Shown one piece after another: positions 21,262 through 31,845 of a stretch of DNA of 64,000 bases; the first letter of the stretch is position 1; every line of letters begins with the position of its first letter. The translations under genes were made by a program, and so were the position numbers. The DNA is from Jeongeupia sp. USM3 (lineage in GTDB: Bacteria; Pseudomonadota; Gammaproteobacteria; Burkholderiales; Chitinibacteraceae). The stretch covers positions 2,232,001-2,296,000 of the forward strand of contig NZ_CP017668.1 in the NCBI RefSeq assembly GCF_001808185.1, in the 5' to 3' direction. A model generated the notes under the pieces. The model made no database searches. It was given only the letters and a program-made list of their open reading frames with translations, and had not been told where the DNA came from.

Positions 21262-24054
21262 ATGCCCACCCTGCTCCTGATCGACGGTTCGTCCTACCTC
21301 TACCGCGCCTTCCACGCGATCCGCGAACTCTCGGCGCCCGACGGCACGCCGACCAATGCGCTGTACGGCTTCATCAATATGCTCAAGAAGCTGCGGCAAA
21401 CCACGCCGGCCGACTACATCGCCTGCGTGTTCGACGCCAAGGGCAAGACCTTCCGCGACGACCTCTACCCCGAGTACAAGGCCAACCGGCCGAGCATGCC
21501 GGACGAGCTGCGCGTGCAGATTGCGCCGATCCACGAGGCGGTTGCGGCGTTCGGCGTGCCGATGCTGATCGTCGACGGCGTCGAGGCCGACGACGTGATC
21601 GGCACGCTGGCGCGGCAGGCCGCCGCGCAGGGCATGACGGCGATCATGTCGACCGGCGACAAGGACATGGCCCAGCTGGTCGACGGCCACGTGCGGATCG
21701 AGAATTCGATGACCGACGAAGTGCTCGACGAAGCCGGCGTGTTCGCCAAGTTCGGCGTCCGGCCCGACCAGATCGTCGACTTCCTGACACTGAAGGGCGA
21801 TGCCGTCGACAACGTCCCCGGCGTGCCCAAATGCGGAGACAAGACCGCCGCCAAGTGGCTGGCCGAGTACGATAACCTCGACGCGATCATCGCCAACGCC
21901 GAAGCGATCAAGGGCGTCGTCGGCCAGAACCTGCGCGACAGCCTGGACTGGCTGCCGAAGGCAAAGGAACTCGTCACCATCAAGACCGACGTCGACCTCG
22001 CCACCGAGTTGCCCAACGGCATCGCCGACCTCGCCCCCGGCACCGAGGACTGGAACACGCTCAAGACGATGTTCGAGCGCTACAACTTCCGCACCTGGCT
22101 GCGCGAGGCCGACGCCAAGCTTGCCGCACCGGCGCCCGCACCGGCCGGCGACCTGTTCGGCAAGCCGCTGGCAACCCAGTCCAGCCCGGCGACGCCGGGC
22201 GCCGAAGCCGCCGGCACGCCCGCCGCGCAGCCGGCCGCGCCGGCCGTCGAGCGACACTACGAAGCCATCCTGACCGACGCCCAGCTCGACACGTGGCTGG
22301 CGAAGCTGCTGGCCGCCGACGTCGTCGCGGTCGATACCGAAACCACCAGCCTCGACCCGATGCGCGCAAAGATCGTCGGCATCTCGTTCTCGGTCACGCC
22401 GGGCGAGGCCGCCTATCTGCCGCTGGCGCACCGCGGCACCGAAGCGCCCGAGCAGCTGCCTTTCGACGCCACGCTGGAAAAGCTGCGTCCGTGGCTCGAA
22501 TCGGCCGATCACAAAAAGCTCGGCCAGAACCTCAAGTACGACCAGCACGTGTTCGCCAACCACGGCATCGCGCTGGCCGGCATTGCCGACGACACCTTGC
22601 TGATGTCCTACGTGCTCGCCAGCCACGAGCGTCACAATATGGACGATCTGGCGATGCGCGAGCTCGGCGAGACGACGATCAAGTACGAGGACGTCGCCGG
22701 CAAGGGTGCCAAGCAGATCGGCTTCGACGAAGTCGGCGTCGATACCGCGACCGCCTACGCCGCCGAAGACGCCGACATCACCTTGCGGCTGGCTCAATCG
22801 CTGAGCGCCAAGCTGGCGCAGCAGCCGCAGCTCGAGAAGCTGTACCGCGAGCTGGAAATGCCGGTGCGCGGCGTGCTGTTCACGATGGAGCGCAACGGCA
22901 TGCTGGTCGACGCCGACCGGCTCAACCGCCAGAGCCACGCGATCGGCCTGAAGCTGATCGAGCTCGAACAGCAGGCGTACGAGCTCGCCGGCCAGCCGTT
23001 CAACCTCGGCTCGCCGAAACAGATCGGCGAAATCTTCTTCGAAAAGCTCGGCCTGCCGGTGATCAAGAAGACGCCCAAGGGCGCGCCGTCAACCGACGAG
23101 GACGTGCTGACCGAGCTGGCCAAGGACTTCCCCCTGCCGAAGGTGCTGCTCGAGAACCGCAGCCTGTCCAAGCTCAAGTCGACGTACACCGACAAGCTGC
23201 CGACGATGGTCAACCCTGCTACCTCCCGCGTGCACACCAACTTCAGCCAGGCCGTCGCCGCAACCGGCCGGCTGTCGTCGAACGACCCGAATTTGCAGAA
23301 CATCCCGATCCGCACCGCCGAAGGCCGCAAGATCCGCGAAGCCTTCGTCGCGCCGCCGGGCTGCAAGCTGGTGTCGGCCGACTACTCGCAGATCGAGCTG
23401 CGCATCATGGCGCACCTCTCGGGCGACAAGGCGCTGCTCAAGGCCTTTGCCGAAGGCCAGGACATCCACCGCGCGACCGCGTCCGAAGTATTCGGCGTCT
23501 CGCCGCTCGAAGTCAGCAGCGAACAGCGCCGCTACGCCAAGACGATCAACTTCGGGCTGATCTACGGCATGAGCGCCTTCGGCCTCGCCGCCGCGCTGGA
23601 GATCGACCGCAGCGCCGCCAAGACCTTCATCGACCGCTACTTCGCCCAGTTCCCCGGCGTCGCCGCCTACATGGAGCGCACCCGGGTGCAGGCGCGCGAG
23701 CAGGGCTATGTCGAAACGGTGTTCGGCCGCCGGCTGTGGCTGCCCGAGATCAAGTCGAGCAACGCCGGCCGCCGCGCTGGCGCCGAACGCGCCGCGATCA
23801 ACGCACCGATGCAGGGCACCGCCGCCGACCTGATCAAGCGGGCGATGATCGCCGTCGACGCCTGGCTGCGCGACGCGAAGCTCAAGAGCAAGCTCGTACT
23901 GCAGGTCCACGACGAACTGGTGCTCGAAGCGCCGGCCGACGAGGTCGAACTGGTCCGGGTCGAGCTGCCGAAGAAGATGGCGCAGGTCGCCGAACTGGCG
24001 GTGCCGCTGGTCGCCGAGGTCGGCGTCGGCGACAACTGGGACGAGGCGCACTGA
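21262..24054 (+). CDS. polA: DNA polymerase I
   Basis: A 930-residue repair and Okazaki-fragment polymerase with all three domains: 5'-3' exonuclease (LLIDGSSYLYRAFHA at the N terminus, STGDKDMAQLVDG, VDFLTLKGDAVDNVPGVPKCGDKTAAKWL), proofreading 3'-5' exonuclease with intact DTE near residue 358 (VAVDTETTSLDPM), and the polymerase (AATGRLSSNDPNLQNIPIR; DYSQIELRIMAHLSGD near residue 707; RRYAKTINFGLIYGMSAFGL; VHDELVLEAP). It is complete with intact catalytic carboxylates. Confidence 0.98.
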   Translation: MPTLLLIDGSSYLYRAFHAIRELSAPDGTPTNALYGFINMLKKLRQTTPADYIACVFDAKGKTFRDDLYPEYKANRPSMPDELRVQIAPIHEAVAAFGVPMLIVDGVEADDVIGTLARQAAAQGMTAIMSTGDKDMAQLVDGHVRIENSMTDEVLDEAGVFAKFGVRPDQIVDFLTLKGDAVDNVPGVPKCGDKTAAKWLAEYDNLDAIIANAEAIKGVVGQNLRDSLDWLPKAKELVTIKTDVDLATELPNGIADLAPGTEDWNTLKTMFERYNFRTWLREADAKLAAPAPAPAGDLFGKPLATQSSPATPGAEAAGTPAAQPAAPAVERHYEAILTDAQLDTWLAKLLAADVVAVDTETTSLDPMRAKIVGISFSVTPGEAAYLPLAHRGTEAPEQLPFDATLEKLRPWLESADHKKLGQNLKYDQHVFANHGIALAGIADDTLLMSYVLASHERHNMDDLAMRELGETTIKYEDVAGKGAKQIGFDEVGVDTATAYAAEDADITLRLAQSLSAKLAQQPQLEKLYRELEMPVRGVLFTMERNGMLVDADRLNRQSHAIGLKLIELEQQAYELAGQPFNLGSPKQIGEIFFEKLGLPVIKKTPKGAPSTDEDVLTELAKDFPLPKVLLENRSLSKLKSTYTDKLPTMVNPATSRVHTNFSQAVAATGRLSSNDPNLQNIPIRTAEGRKIREAFVAPPGCKLVSADYSQIELRIMAHLSGDKALLKAFAEGQDIHRATASEVFGVSPLEVSSEQRRYAKTINFGLIYGMSAFGLAAALEIDRSAAKTFIDRYFAQFPGVAAYMERTRVQAREQGYVETVFGRRLWLPEIKSSNAGRRAGAERAAINAPMQGTAADLIKRAMIAVDAWLRDAKLKSKLVLQVHDELVLEAPADEVELVRVELPKKMAQVAELAVPLVAEVGVGDNWDEAH

Positions 24055-24099
24055 TCCGCTGCACCACATGCTGATCCGCCCCCGTTTGCCGGAGTTGGG

Positions 24100-24654
24100 T
24101 CAGTCGATCTCGACCGTATGCTCGTCGGCCCCGGACTGGATGACGACCTTGCGATACGGTAGCCGGCCCGAATCGCAGTTGAGCATTGCCCGGTTTAGGT
24201 TCTGCAAATTGAAGAACCCGGCCCAATACTCGTCGCGGATGCCGGACGGAGGAATGAAGCGGCACGGGTCGCGCAGCGCACGCGTCACGACACCGCGCAT
24301 TTCCGGATCCGACCACACCGACGGATCGAGCTGAAGTGCCACGCAACCCTGCGCATTCCGGCACCGGGAGCCGCCGCCCGAGTAGGCCGGGCGGCACAGC
24401 AACTGCAGGTCGCGCGGCGTAAAGCTTGCGAGCTCGCCGGCCGAACACAGTCCCCCGTATTGGTGTGACACCGGGATTCGCTCACGTTCGGCCTCGCGAA
24501 ACGACGCGGCACTGCCGTTGTGGTCGGCAATGGCATAAGTAATGGCATCCGCCACCGCAACGGTGTGCGCATTCGGGTCCTTGAACAATTCGACCGCGCA
24601 GCCTTGCAGCAGCAGTATCGCCAGCATGATGCTCGAACGAGCGGCAAAAACCAT
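24100..24654 (-). CDS. Putative lipoprotein of unknown function
   Basis: A 184-residue protein starting at ATG 24654 behind AGGAAGA. The N terminus MVFAARSSIMLAILLLQGCAVELFKD is a lipoprotein signal with lipobox LQGC, predicting a lipidated cysteine at about residue 19. The mature part has several cysteines (GLCSAGEL, LLCRPAY, RCRNAQGC, DPCRFIP, LNCDSG), which suggests disulfides in the periplasm. I do not recognise a family. Convergent with polA, only 45 bases apart with no terminator seen. Confidence 0.8.
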   Translation of the reverse strand: MVFAARSSIMLAILLLQGCAVELFKDPNAHTVAVADAITYAIADHNGSAASFREAERERIPVSHQYGGLCSAGELASFTPRDLQLLCRPAYSGGGSRCRNAQGCVALQLDPSVWSDPEMRGVVTRALRDPCRFIPPSGIRDEYWAGFFNLQNLNRAMLNCDSGRLPYRKVVIQSGADEHTVEID

Positions 24655-24773
24655 GGGTTCTTCCTGAAGAAAGGTCATTGATCGCGCGCCATCATGCCAC
24701 AGCCATTTCAGGGCTTTGACGCATGGTCTGCGCCGGCGAATTGGCATAGGCTTGGCGTCAGGAGGTCCGAATC

Positions 24774-25157
24774 ATGAGCAAACTCAGAGCCGGCACCGTG
24801 CTGTACGCCGTCGACATCGAACGCGTCGCGGCGTTCTACGCCGGCGTGCTCGACATGGACATCGGCCATGCCGAAGCGCACTACATCGTGCTGAACACGC
24901 CCGGCTACGAGCTGGTGATCCAGCGCGTGCCCGAGCAGATTGCCGCGACGATCGTCGTCGATACGCCGCCGCGTCCGCGCGAGAACACCGCGATCAAGCC
25001 GGTGTTCTTCGTGGCCAGCCTCGTCAACGCGCGCACCGTCGCCGCCTGCCTTGGCGGCCTGCTGCCCGACACCGAATGGCGCTTCGGCGATTTCACCGTC
25101 TGCGACGGCATCGACCCGGAAGGCAACGTCGTGCAGTTCCGCGCCGTCGCCAGATGA
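24774..25157 (+). CDS. VOC-superfamily (glyoxalase-like) protein
   Basis: A 127-residue vicinal-oxygen-chelate fold protein (VLYAVDIERVAAFYAGVLDMDI at the start, DGIDPEGNVVQFRA at the end). It lacks the full set of glyoxalase I metal ligands, so its reaction is unknown. The ribosome binding site GGAGG is excellent. Its stop overlaps the dctB start by four bases (ATGA), so it is coupled to the dicarboxylate sensor operon, which is unusual. It may be a small-molecule-binding accessory or an unrelated passenger. Confidence 0.85.
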   Translation: MSKLRAGTVLYAVDIERVAAFYAGVLDMDIGHAEAHYIVLNTPGYELVIQRVPEQIAATIVVDTPPRPRENTAIKPVFFVASLVNARTVAACLGGLLPDTEWRFGDFTVCDGIDPEGNVVQFRAVAR

Positions 25158-26973
25158 ACCGGCTCAAACCGGCGCGCAGGCTGCTCTGGGTCGTGCTGAC
25201 GCTGATCCCGGCCGCGCTGGTCGCGGCCGCCGCCTACGTCTGGCTGCTCGATCGCGGTCTGGCGGCGCAGGATGCCGAGGCACGCAAGCGGCTCGACTTC
25301 TACGCACGCAGCCTCGACAGCCTGCTCGACAAGTACGCGCGGCTGCCGCAGCTGCTGACGCTCGAAACGACGCTGGCCGACGCGCTGGCGTCGCCCGCCG
25401 ACCCGGCGCGCATCGCCGCCGCCAACCGCTACCTCGCAGCGTTCAGCGAGCGCGCGCAGGTCACCACCGCCTACCTGATCGCCACCGACGGCACGACGCT
25501 GGCGGCGAGCAACTGGCAGGACAGGCAGAGCTTCGTCGGCCGGCGCTTCGACTACCGGCCGTATTTCCGCGAAGCGATGCAGGACCGCCCCGGCCGGATG
25601 TACGCGTTCGGCACCACCAGCCTGGCGCCGGGCTACTACCTGTCGGCACCTTTGAAACGCGACGGCCGCATCGCCGGGGTCGTCGTCGTCAAGGTCAGCC
25701 TTGCGCAATACGAGGTGACCCTGCCCGGCGGCGCCGACCCCTTGCTGGTCGCCGACGACGTCGGCGTGGTGTTCCTGTCGGCGATCCCGGCATGGCGCTA
25801 CCACACGCTCAGCCCGCTATCAGTCGCCGCGCGCGACCGGCTCGCACGCACGCGCCAGTACCCGCAACAGGCGCTGCAGCCGCTGTCGGCCAGCCAGGCG
25901 CTCGACGGCAGCGCGGAACGGCCGCAGCGGCTGCGCATCGCCGGCCCCGAGCACGGGCGCGAGTACATGGTGCGCACCGCCGGGGTCGGCCCGCTCGGCT
26001 GGCACCTGCTGCTGCTGTCGAATACCGTCGAGGTGCGCCGCGCGGCGCTGTCGCAGGCGGCGGCGCTCGGCTTCGGCCTCGCCTTCGTCACCGCGCTGTG
26101 GCTGTTCGCGCAGCAGCGCCGCCGGCGGATCGAGGAGCGGCGCGAGTCGCTGAAGGCGCAGCGCGCCGCGCACGCCGCGCTCGAAGCGCGCATCGCCGAG
26201 CAGACCGAGCATCTGGTGATCACCAACGAGGCGCTGACCGAGCGCATCCACGAGCTGGAACGCACCGAAGCGCTGCTGCGCCGCGCGCGCGACAACGCGG
26301 TGCAGACCGCCAAGCTCGCCGTGCTCGGGCAGATGGCCGCCGGCGTCACCCACGAGCTGAACCAGCCGCTCGCGGCGCTGACGACCTTGTCGGACAACGC
26401 CGCCAGGCTGCTCGAGCTGAACGAAACGGCCGAGGCGCGCGAGAACCTCGGGCTGATCAGCCAGCTGGCGCAGCGGATGGGCCGCATCGTCGGCCAGCTC
26501 AAGACCTTCGCGCGCAAGGAGCCGGCCCGGCTCGAACCGGTGCGGCTGGCCGACGCGCTCGCCAATGCGCTGATGCTGGTCGAACCGCGCCGGCGCGAGC
26601 TGAATGCACGGATCGACGTCGATGTCGGCAACGAAACCGTCCGTGCCGACGCGCTGCAGCTCGAACAGGTGCTGGTCAACCTGCTGCGCAACGGCCTCGA
26701 CGCGATGGAAGGACAGGCCGCCCCCGCACTCGCGGTCGACGCCGGCAGCGGCGACGGCACGGTCAGGCTGCGGATCCGCGATCACGGCGCCGGCGTCGCC
26801 CCCGAGGCGCTGGCACGGCTGTTCGAGCCCTTCTACACCACCAAGCCGGTCGGCAAGGGGCTTGGCCTCGGGCTGGCGATTTCGCACACCATCGTGCAGA
26901 GTTTCTCCGGCAGCCTCGCCGCCGCCAACGCACCCGACGGCGGCGCGATCTTCACCCTGACCCTGCCCACGCC

Positions 26974-26976
<3 letters not shown>
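25154..26976 (+). CDS. dctB: C4-dicarboxylate sensor histidine kinase DctB
   Basis: A 607-residue membrane sensor kinase. Helix 1 (about residues 9-31) and helix 2 (about 302-320) flank a periplasmic double-Cache-like sensor, with FVGRRFDYRPYFREAM and FGTTSLAPGYYLSAPL as in DctB. A coiled-coil linker precedes the phosphoacceptor H400 in GVTHELNQPLAAL; the ATP-binding part has LVNLLRNGLDAME, DHGAGV and FEPFYTTKPVGKGLGLGL. It senses succinate, fumarate or malate and passes phosphate to DctD. Four-base overlaps with both neighbours. The stop is TGA at 26975-26977. Confidence 0.93.
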
Positions 26977-28317
<1,341 letters not shown>

Positions 28318-28374
28318 TTCTGCCGGTGCAATAACGGATTGCCCGAACCACGACTACCAAACCGGTGAGCGGCT

Positions 28375-28418
28375 TTCCACACACTCCGGCATGCCGATGG
28401 CGGAATTCCACACGCTGC
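28375..28418. promoter_or_regulatory. Candidate DctD enhancer: two direct repeats 31 bp apart
   Basis: TTCCACACACTCC at 28375 and TTCCACACGCTGC at 28406 are spaced 31 bases, about three helical turns. They lie 60-120 bases upstream of the sigma54 promoter, where NtrC-type activators bind. The second overlaps the palindrome GGAATTCC. That they bind DctD is inferred from position only. Confidence 0.4.
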
Positions 28419-28479
28419 CAAATTCGCCACAATCCGGACAAATCGTTTCATATCAATGAATTAAACCACAATCGGCGGC

Positions 28480-28495
28480 TGGCACGCCGTTTGCA
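28480..28495 (+). promoter_or_regulatory. Sigma54 (-24/-12) promoter of dctA
   Basis: TGGCACGCCGTTTGCA matches the sigma54 consensus TGGCACG-N4-TTGCA at every key base, with GG and GC correctly spaced. It lies 84 bases upstream of the dctA ATG and downstream of dctBD, whose product DctD carries the sigma54-contact loop. Confidence 0.92.
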
Positions 28496-28578
28496 CAGTA
28501 ACGACCCAGGCCGTAGCCCGCGTTTTCCGACTACGCGGCGCCACCAACCGGCGATCAACCGTCCCAGGAGTCGTTACC

Positions 28579-29886
28579 ATGAAACAGCCTTTCTACAAGG
28601 TGCTCTACGTGCAGGTGCTGGCCGCCATCGTCGCCGGCGTGCTGCTCGGCTATTTCGATCCCGGCCTCGGCGCGGCGCTCAAGCCGCTCGGCGACGGCTT
28701 CATCAAGCTGGTGAAAATGATCATCGCCCCGGTGATCTTCGTCACCGTCGTCCACGGCATCGCCGGCATGCAGGACATGAAGAAGGTCGGCCGCGTCGGC
28801 GGCAAGGCGCTGCTGTACTTCGAAGTGGTATCGACGTTCGCGCTGGTCATCGGCCTGATCGTCTCGCACCTGCTGCAGCCGGGCGCCGGCTTCAACGCCG
28901 ACGTCGCCCACCTCGACCAGAGCGCGGTTGCCGGCTACGCCGCCAAGGCACACGGCAGCAGCACGGTCGACTTCATCATGCACATCATCCCGAGCACCGT
29001 TGCCGGCGCCTTCGCCGAGGGCAACATCCTGCAGGTGCTGATGCTGGCGATCCTGTTCGGCTTCGGCCTGTCGCGCATCGGCGAGCGCGGCCAGCAGCTG
29101 CTGGAGCTGAACGACAAGATCTCGCAGGTGCTGTTCTCGGTCGTCAACATGATCATGAAGCTCGCCCCGGTCGGCGCCTTCGGCGCAATGGCGTTCACGA
29201 TCGGCAAGTACGGCGTCGCGTCGCTGATCCCGATGGCCAAGCTGATGGGCGCGTTCTACCTGACCTGCGGACTGTTCGTGCTGCTGGTGCTCGGCGGCAT
29301 CGCCCGAGCCTGCGGCTTCTCGGTGCTCAGGCTGATCGCCTACATCCGCGAAGAACTGCTGATCGTGCTCGGCACCAGTTCGTCCGAAAGCGCGCTGCCG
29401 CGGCTGATGGACAAGCTCACCAAGCTCGGCTGCTCGAAGTCGGTCGTCGGCCTTGTCGTGCCGACCGGCTACTCGTTCAACCTCGACGGCACCAACATCT
29501 ACATGACGATGGCGGCGCTGTTCATCGCCCAGGCGACCAATACCGACCTGACCTTGAGCCAGCAGCTGATGATCCTGGCCGTGGCGATGCTGACCTCCAA
29601 GGGCGCCAGCGGCGTCACCGGTGCCGGCTTCATCACGCTGGCGTCGACGCTGGCGGTGGTGCCGAGCATCCCGATCGCCGGCATGGCGCTGATCCTCGGC
29701 ATCGACCGCTTCATGAGCGAAGCCCGCGCGCTGACCAACTTCATCGGCAACGCCGTCGCCACCGTCGTCGTCTCGCGCTGGGAGAACGAACTCGACACCG
29801 CGCAGCTGAACCGCGTGCTCGGCGGCGAACGCAGCGACGCCGAAGCGCCGCCGGTCGCACCGGCGCTCGGCCTCGACCGCGCCTGA
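28579..29886 (+). CDS. dctA: C4-dicarboxylate:cation symporter DctA
   Basis: A 435-residue inner-membrane transporter of the glutamate/dicarboxylate family that imports succinate, fumarate and malate. Signatures seen include FIKLVKMIIAPVIFVTVV, LIVLGTSSSESALPRLMDKL (serine-rich hairpin), VVPTGYSFNLDGTNIYMTMA and GASGVTGAGFITLA. AGGAG lies upstream of ATG 28579. It has its own sigma54 promoter and terminator, so it is a single-gene transcript controlled by dctBD next door. Confidence 0.97.
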   Translation: MKQPFYKVLYVQVLAAIVAGVLLGYFDPGLGAALKPLGDGFIKLVKMIIAPVIFVTVVHGIAGMQDMKKVGRVGGKALLYFEVVSTFALVIGLIVSHLLQPGAGFNADVAHLDQSAVAGYAAKAHGSSTVDFIMHIIPSTVAGAFAEGNILQVLMLAILFGFGLSRIGERGQQLLELNDKISQVLFSVVNMIMKLAPVGAFGAMAFTIGKYGVASLIPMAKLMGAFYLTCGLFVLLVLGGIARACGFSVLRLIAYIREELLIVLGTSSSESALPRLMDKLTKLGCSKSVVGLVVPTGYSFNLDGTNIYMTMAALFIAQATNTDLTLSQQLMILAVAMLTSKGASGVTGAGFITLASTLAVVPSIPIAGMALILGIDRFMSEARALTNFIGNAVATVVVSRWENELDTAQLNRVLGGERSDAEAPPVAPALGLDRA

Positions 29887-29887
29887 T

Positions 29888-30181
29888 TCACCCGGATACC
29901 TCCTTTCCCCCGGCGATGTCTGCCGGGTTTTTTTTCGCCCGCGACACCGGCGCCTCGAAGGTGCCGGCGGCGATCGCGGCGAGGTCGCCGCCGCTGACGC
30001 CGAGGTCACCCAGCTGGTAGGCCGACATCCCGCGCAGCTCGGCCAGCTGCCTTGCCAGCCTGCGCCGCCGCTGCCAGTTCGCCCACAGCCTGCCCATCGC
30101 CCCCGCTGCCCCGATACGGCCATCGTCGCCGTGCGGGCCGCGCCGCGCCGGCCAGCCTGAACCCAGTTTCTGCCAGTCCAT
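29888..30181 (-). CDS. DUF1127-type small protein
   Basis: A 97-residue basic protein. The central RRRLARQLAELRGMSAYQLGDLGVSGGDLAAIAAG fits the DUF1127 pattern of an Arg-rich helix, then a short helix ending in xLxDLGxS. Some members of this family act in RNA turnover and phosphate or carbon control, but most are uncharacterised. The start at ATG 30181 lacks a strong ribosome binding site. The gene begins one base after the dctA stop codon region and overlaps its terminator, so it is convergent with dctA. Confidence 0.65.
   Translation of the reverse strand: MDWQKLGSGWPARRGPHGDDGRIGAAGAMGRLWANWQRRRRLARQLAELRGMSAYQLGDLGVSGGDLAAIAAGTFEAPVSRAKKNPADIAGGKEVSG
29909..29935 (+). terminator. Rho-independent terminator after dctA
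   Basis: Stem CCCGGC/GCCGGG with a seven-base loop and eight T, starting 22 bases after the dctA stop. It lies inside the 3' end of the convergent DUF1127 gene. Confidence 0.88.
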
Positions 30182-30309
30182 CTTGTCCGCCCCGCTGCCT
30201 TCGTTCACGATGACAAAAGGATATTTCCGCGGCCGGCGGCGCTGAATGCACGGCCATTCGAAATCGGCCCGGTTTTCCTTTGAACCATCGCTTTTTTGCG
30301 GGACACACC

Positions 30310-30765
30310 ATGAATCCATCGCTTCCACTCGACAGCAAGGACTGGAAGATCCTCGACGCGCTGCAGCGCGACGCGCGCCAGAGCCTGTCGGCGCTCGGCA
30401 AGCGCATCGGCCTGTCGCAACCGGCGGTGAGCGAGCGCATCCGCAAGCTCGAGGACGCCGGCGTGATCGAGGGCTACGGCGCACGGCTGAACCTGCAGAA
30501 GGCCGGTTACGGCCTGCTGGCGCTGATCCGCGTCCGCAGCGACCACGCGCGGCTGCCGCAACTGCTGGCGCAGTGCGAGGCGATGCCCGAAGTGCTCGAG
30601 GCCTTCCGCATCACCGGCGAGGACTGCCTGATGCTGCGCTGCGCGATTGCCCGGCCCGAGGCACTCGAAGTCGTCGTCGACACGCTGGCCGCCTTCGGCA
30701 ACCTGACGACATCGCTGGTGCTCTCGAGGCCGATCGCGCGCGCGATCGCCGCCCCGGCCGGCTGA
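30310..30765 (+). CDS. Lrp/AsnC-family transcription regulator
   Basis: A 151-residue feast/famine regulator. The N-terminal helix-turn-helix is clear (LDSKDWKILDALQRDARQSLSALGKRIGLSQPAVSERIRKLEDAGVIEGYGARL), followed by a RAM ligand-binding domain (EVLEAFRITGEDCLMLRCAI, where GEDC resembles the effector-site GDYD region). The ligand is probably an amino acid; the target is unknown. ATG 30310 has only a weak ribosome binding site. The region to the DUF1127 gene (30182-30309) should hold divergent promoters. Confidence 0.92.
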   Translation: MNPSLPLDSKDWKILDALQRDARQSLSALGKRIGLSQPAVSERIRKLEDAGVIEGYGARLNLQKAGYGLLALIRVRSDHARLPQLLAQCEAMPEVLEAFRITGEDCLMLRCAIARPEALEVVVDTLAAFGNLTTSLVLSRPIARAIAAPAG

Positions 30766-30817
30766 GCTTCGCTACGGCTCGGTCCGGGGCGGCGGCTTCA
30801 GGCCTCCCGGCCCGAAA

Positions 30818-30835
30818 TTTAGAATCAATTCTAAA
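30818..30835. promoter_or_regulatory. 18-bp palindrome upstream of hemC
   Basis: TTTAGAATCAATTCTAAA is a perfect inverted repeat (8-bp arms, two-base centre) in otherwise GC-rich DNA, 68 bases upstream of the hemC start. It resembles Fur-superfamily operators, particularly the rhizobial Irr/ICE motif TTTAGAA-N3-TTCTAAA, but with one extra base in the centre. Regulation of haem synthesis by iron or peroxide would make sense; the identity of the regulator is inference. Confidence 0.55.
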
Positions 30836-30903
30836 GCGGCTGCATCGGGCGGGCCGACGATGCGCACCGGGGCCGGTGGTAGAATCGGCGTATCGATTCC
30901 ACT

Positions 30904-31845
30904 GTGAGCACCGCCGTGTCCACCCCCACCCGCCTCGTCATCGCCACCCGTGAAAGCCCGCTCGCCCTGTGGCAGGCGCGGCACATCCAGGCCCGGCTGG
31001 CCGCGCTGCTGCCGGGTACCGAGATCGACCTCCTGGGCATGACGACCAAGGGCGACCAGATCCTCGACAAGACGCTGAACAAGGTCGGCGGCAAGGGCCT
31101 GTTCGTCAAGGAACTCGAGGAAGCGCTGGCCGACGGCCGCGCCGATCTCGCCGTGCATTCGATGAAGGACGTGCCGATGGTGCTGCCCGAAGGCTTTGCC
31201 ATTGCCGCGATCACCGAGCGCGAAGACCCGCGCGACGCCTTCGTCTCGACCCGCTACGCCAGTCTCGACGCCATGCCCGAAGGCGCCGTCGTCGGTACCG
31301 CCAGCCTGCGCCGCGAAGCGCAGCTGCGCGCCCGCTACCCGCAGCTCGTGTTCAGGCCGGTGCGCGGCAATGTCGGTACCCGGCTCGCCAAGCTCGACGC
31401 CGGCGAGTTCGATGCGCTGATCCTCGCCGCCGCCGGGCTCAAGCGCCTCGGTTTCGCCGACCGGATCCGCACCGAACTGAGCGCCGACATCAGCCTGCCG
31501 GCGCCGGGCCAGGGTGCGCTCGGCATCGAGATCCGCGCCGACCGCGACGACCTGAAGGCGCTGCTCACGCCGCTGAACCATGAAGCGACCGCCGCCTGCG
31601 TCACCGCCGAGCGCACGCTCTCGCGCCGGCTGAACGGCTCTTGCCAGCTGCCGCTGGCGGCCTTTGCCGAGGACGACGGCGGCTTCCTGCGGCTGCGCGG
31701 CCTGGTGGCGATGCCCGACGGCAGCCACAGCGTCTACGCCGAATCCAACGGCACGCAAGCCGCCGCCGACGGCCTCGGCCGCCAGGTCGCCGACCTGCTG
31801 ATGTGCGAGGGCGCCGGCGACATCCTCAAGGCCCTCGACCATTAA
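30904..31845 (+). CDS. hemC: Porphobilinogen deaminase (hydroxymethylbilane synthase)
   Basis: Joins four porphobilinogens into hydroxymethylbilane in haem and sirohaem synthesis. The 313-residue enzyme has the usual RLVIATRESPLALWQA start, LGMTTKGDQILD, VHSMKDVP (catalytic Asp), GTASLRREAQL, and the cofactor cysteine C247 in LNGSCQLPLAAF, where the dipyrromethane is attached. The start is GTG at 30904; GTG 30916 is also possible. First gene of hemC-hemD-hemX-hemY, all overlapping, so one transcript. Confidence 0.96.
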   Translation: MSTAVSTPTRLVIATRESPLALWQARHIQARLAALLPGTEIDLLGMTTKGDQILDKTLNKVGGKGLFVKELEEALADGRADLAVHSMKDVPMVLPEGFAIAAITEREDPRDAFVSTRYASLDAMPEGAVVGTASLRREAQLRARYPQLVFRPVRGNVGTRLAKLDAGEFDALILAAAGLKRLGFADRIRTELSADISLPAPGQGALGIEIRADRDDLKALLTPLNHEATAACVTAERTLSRRLNGSCQLPLAAFAEDDGGFLRLRGLVAMPDGSHSVYAESNGTQAAADGLGRQVADLLMCEGAGDILKALDH

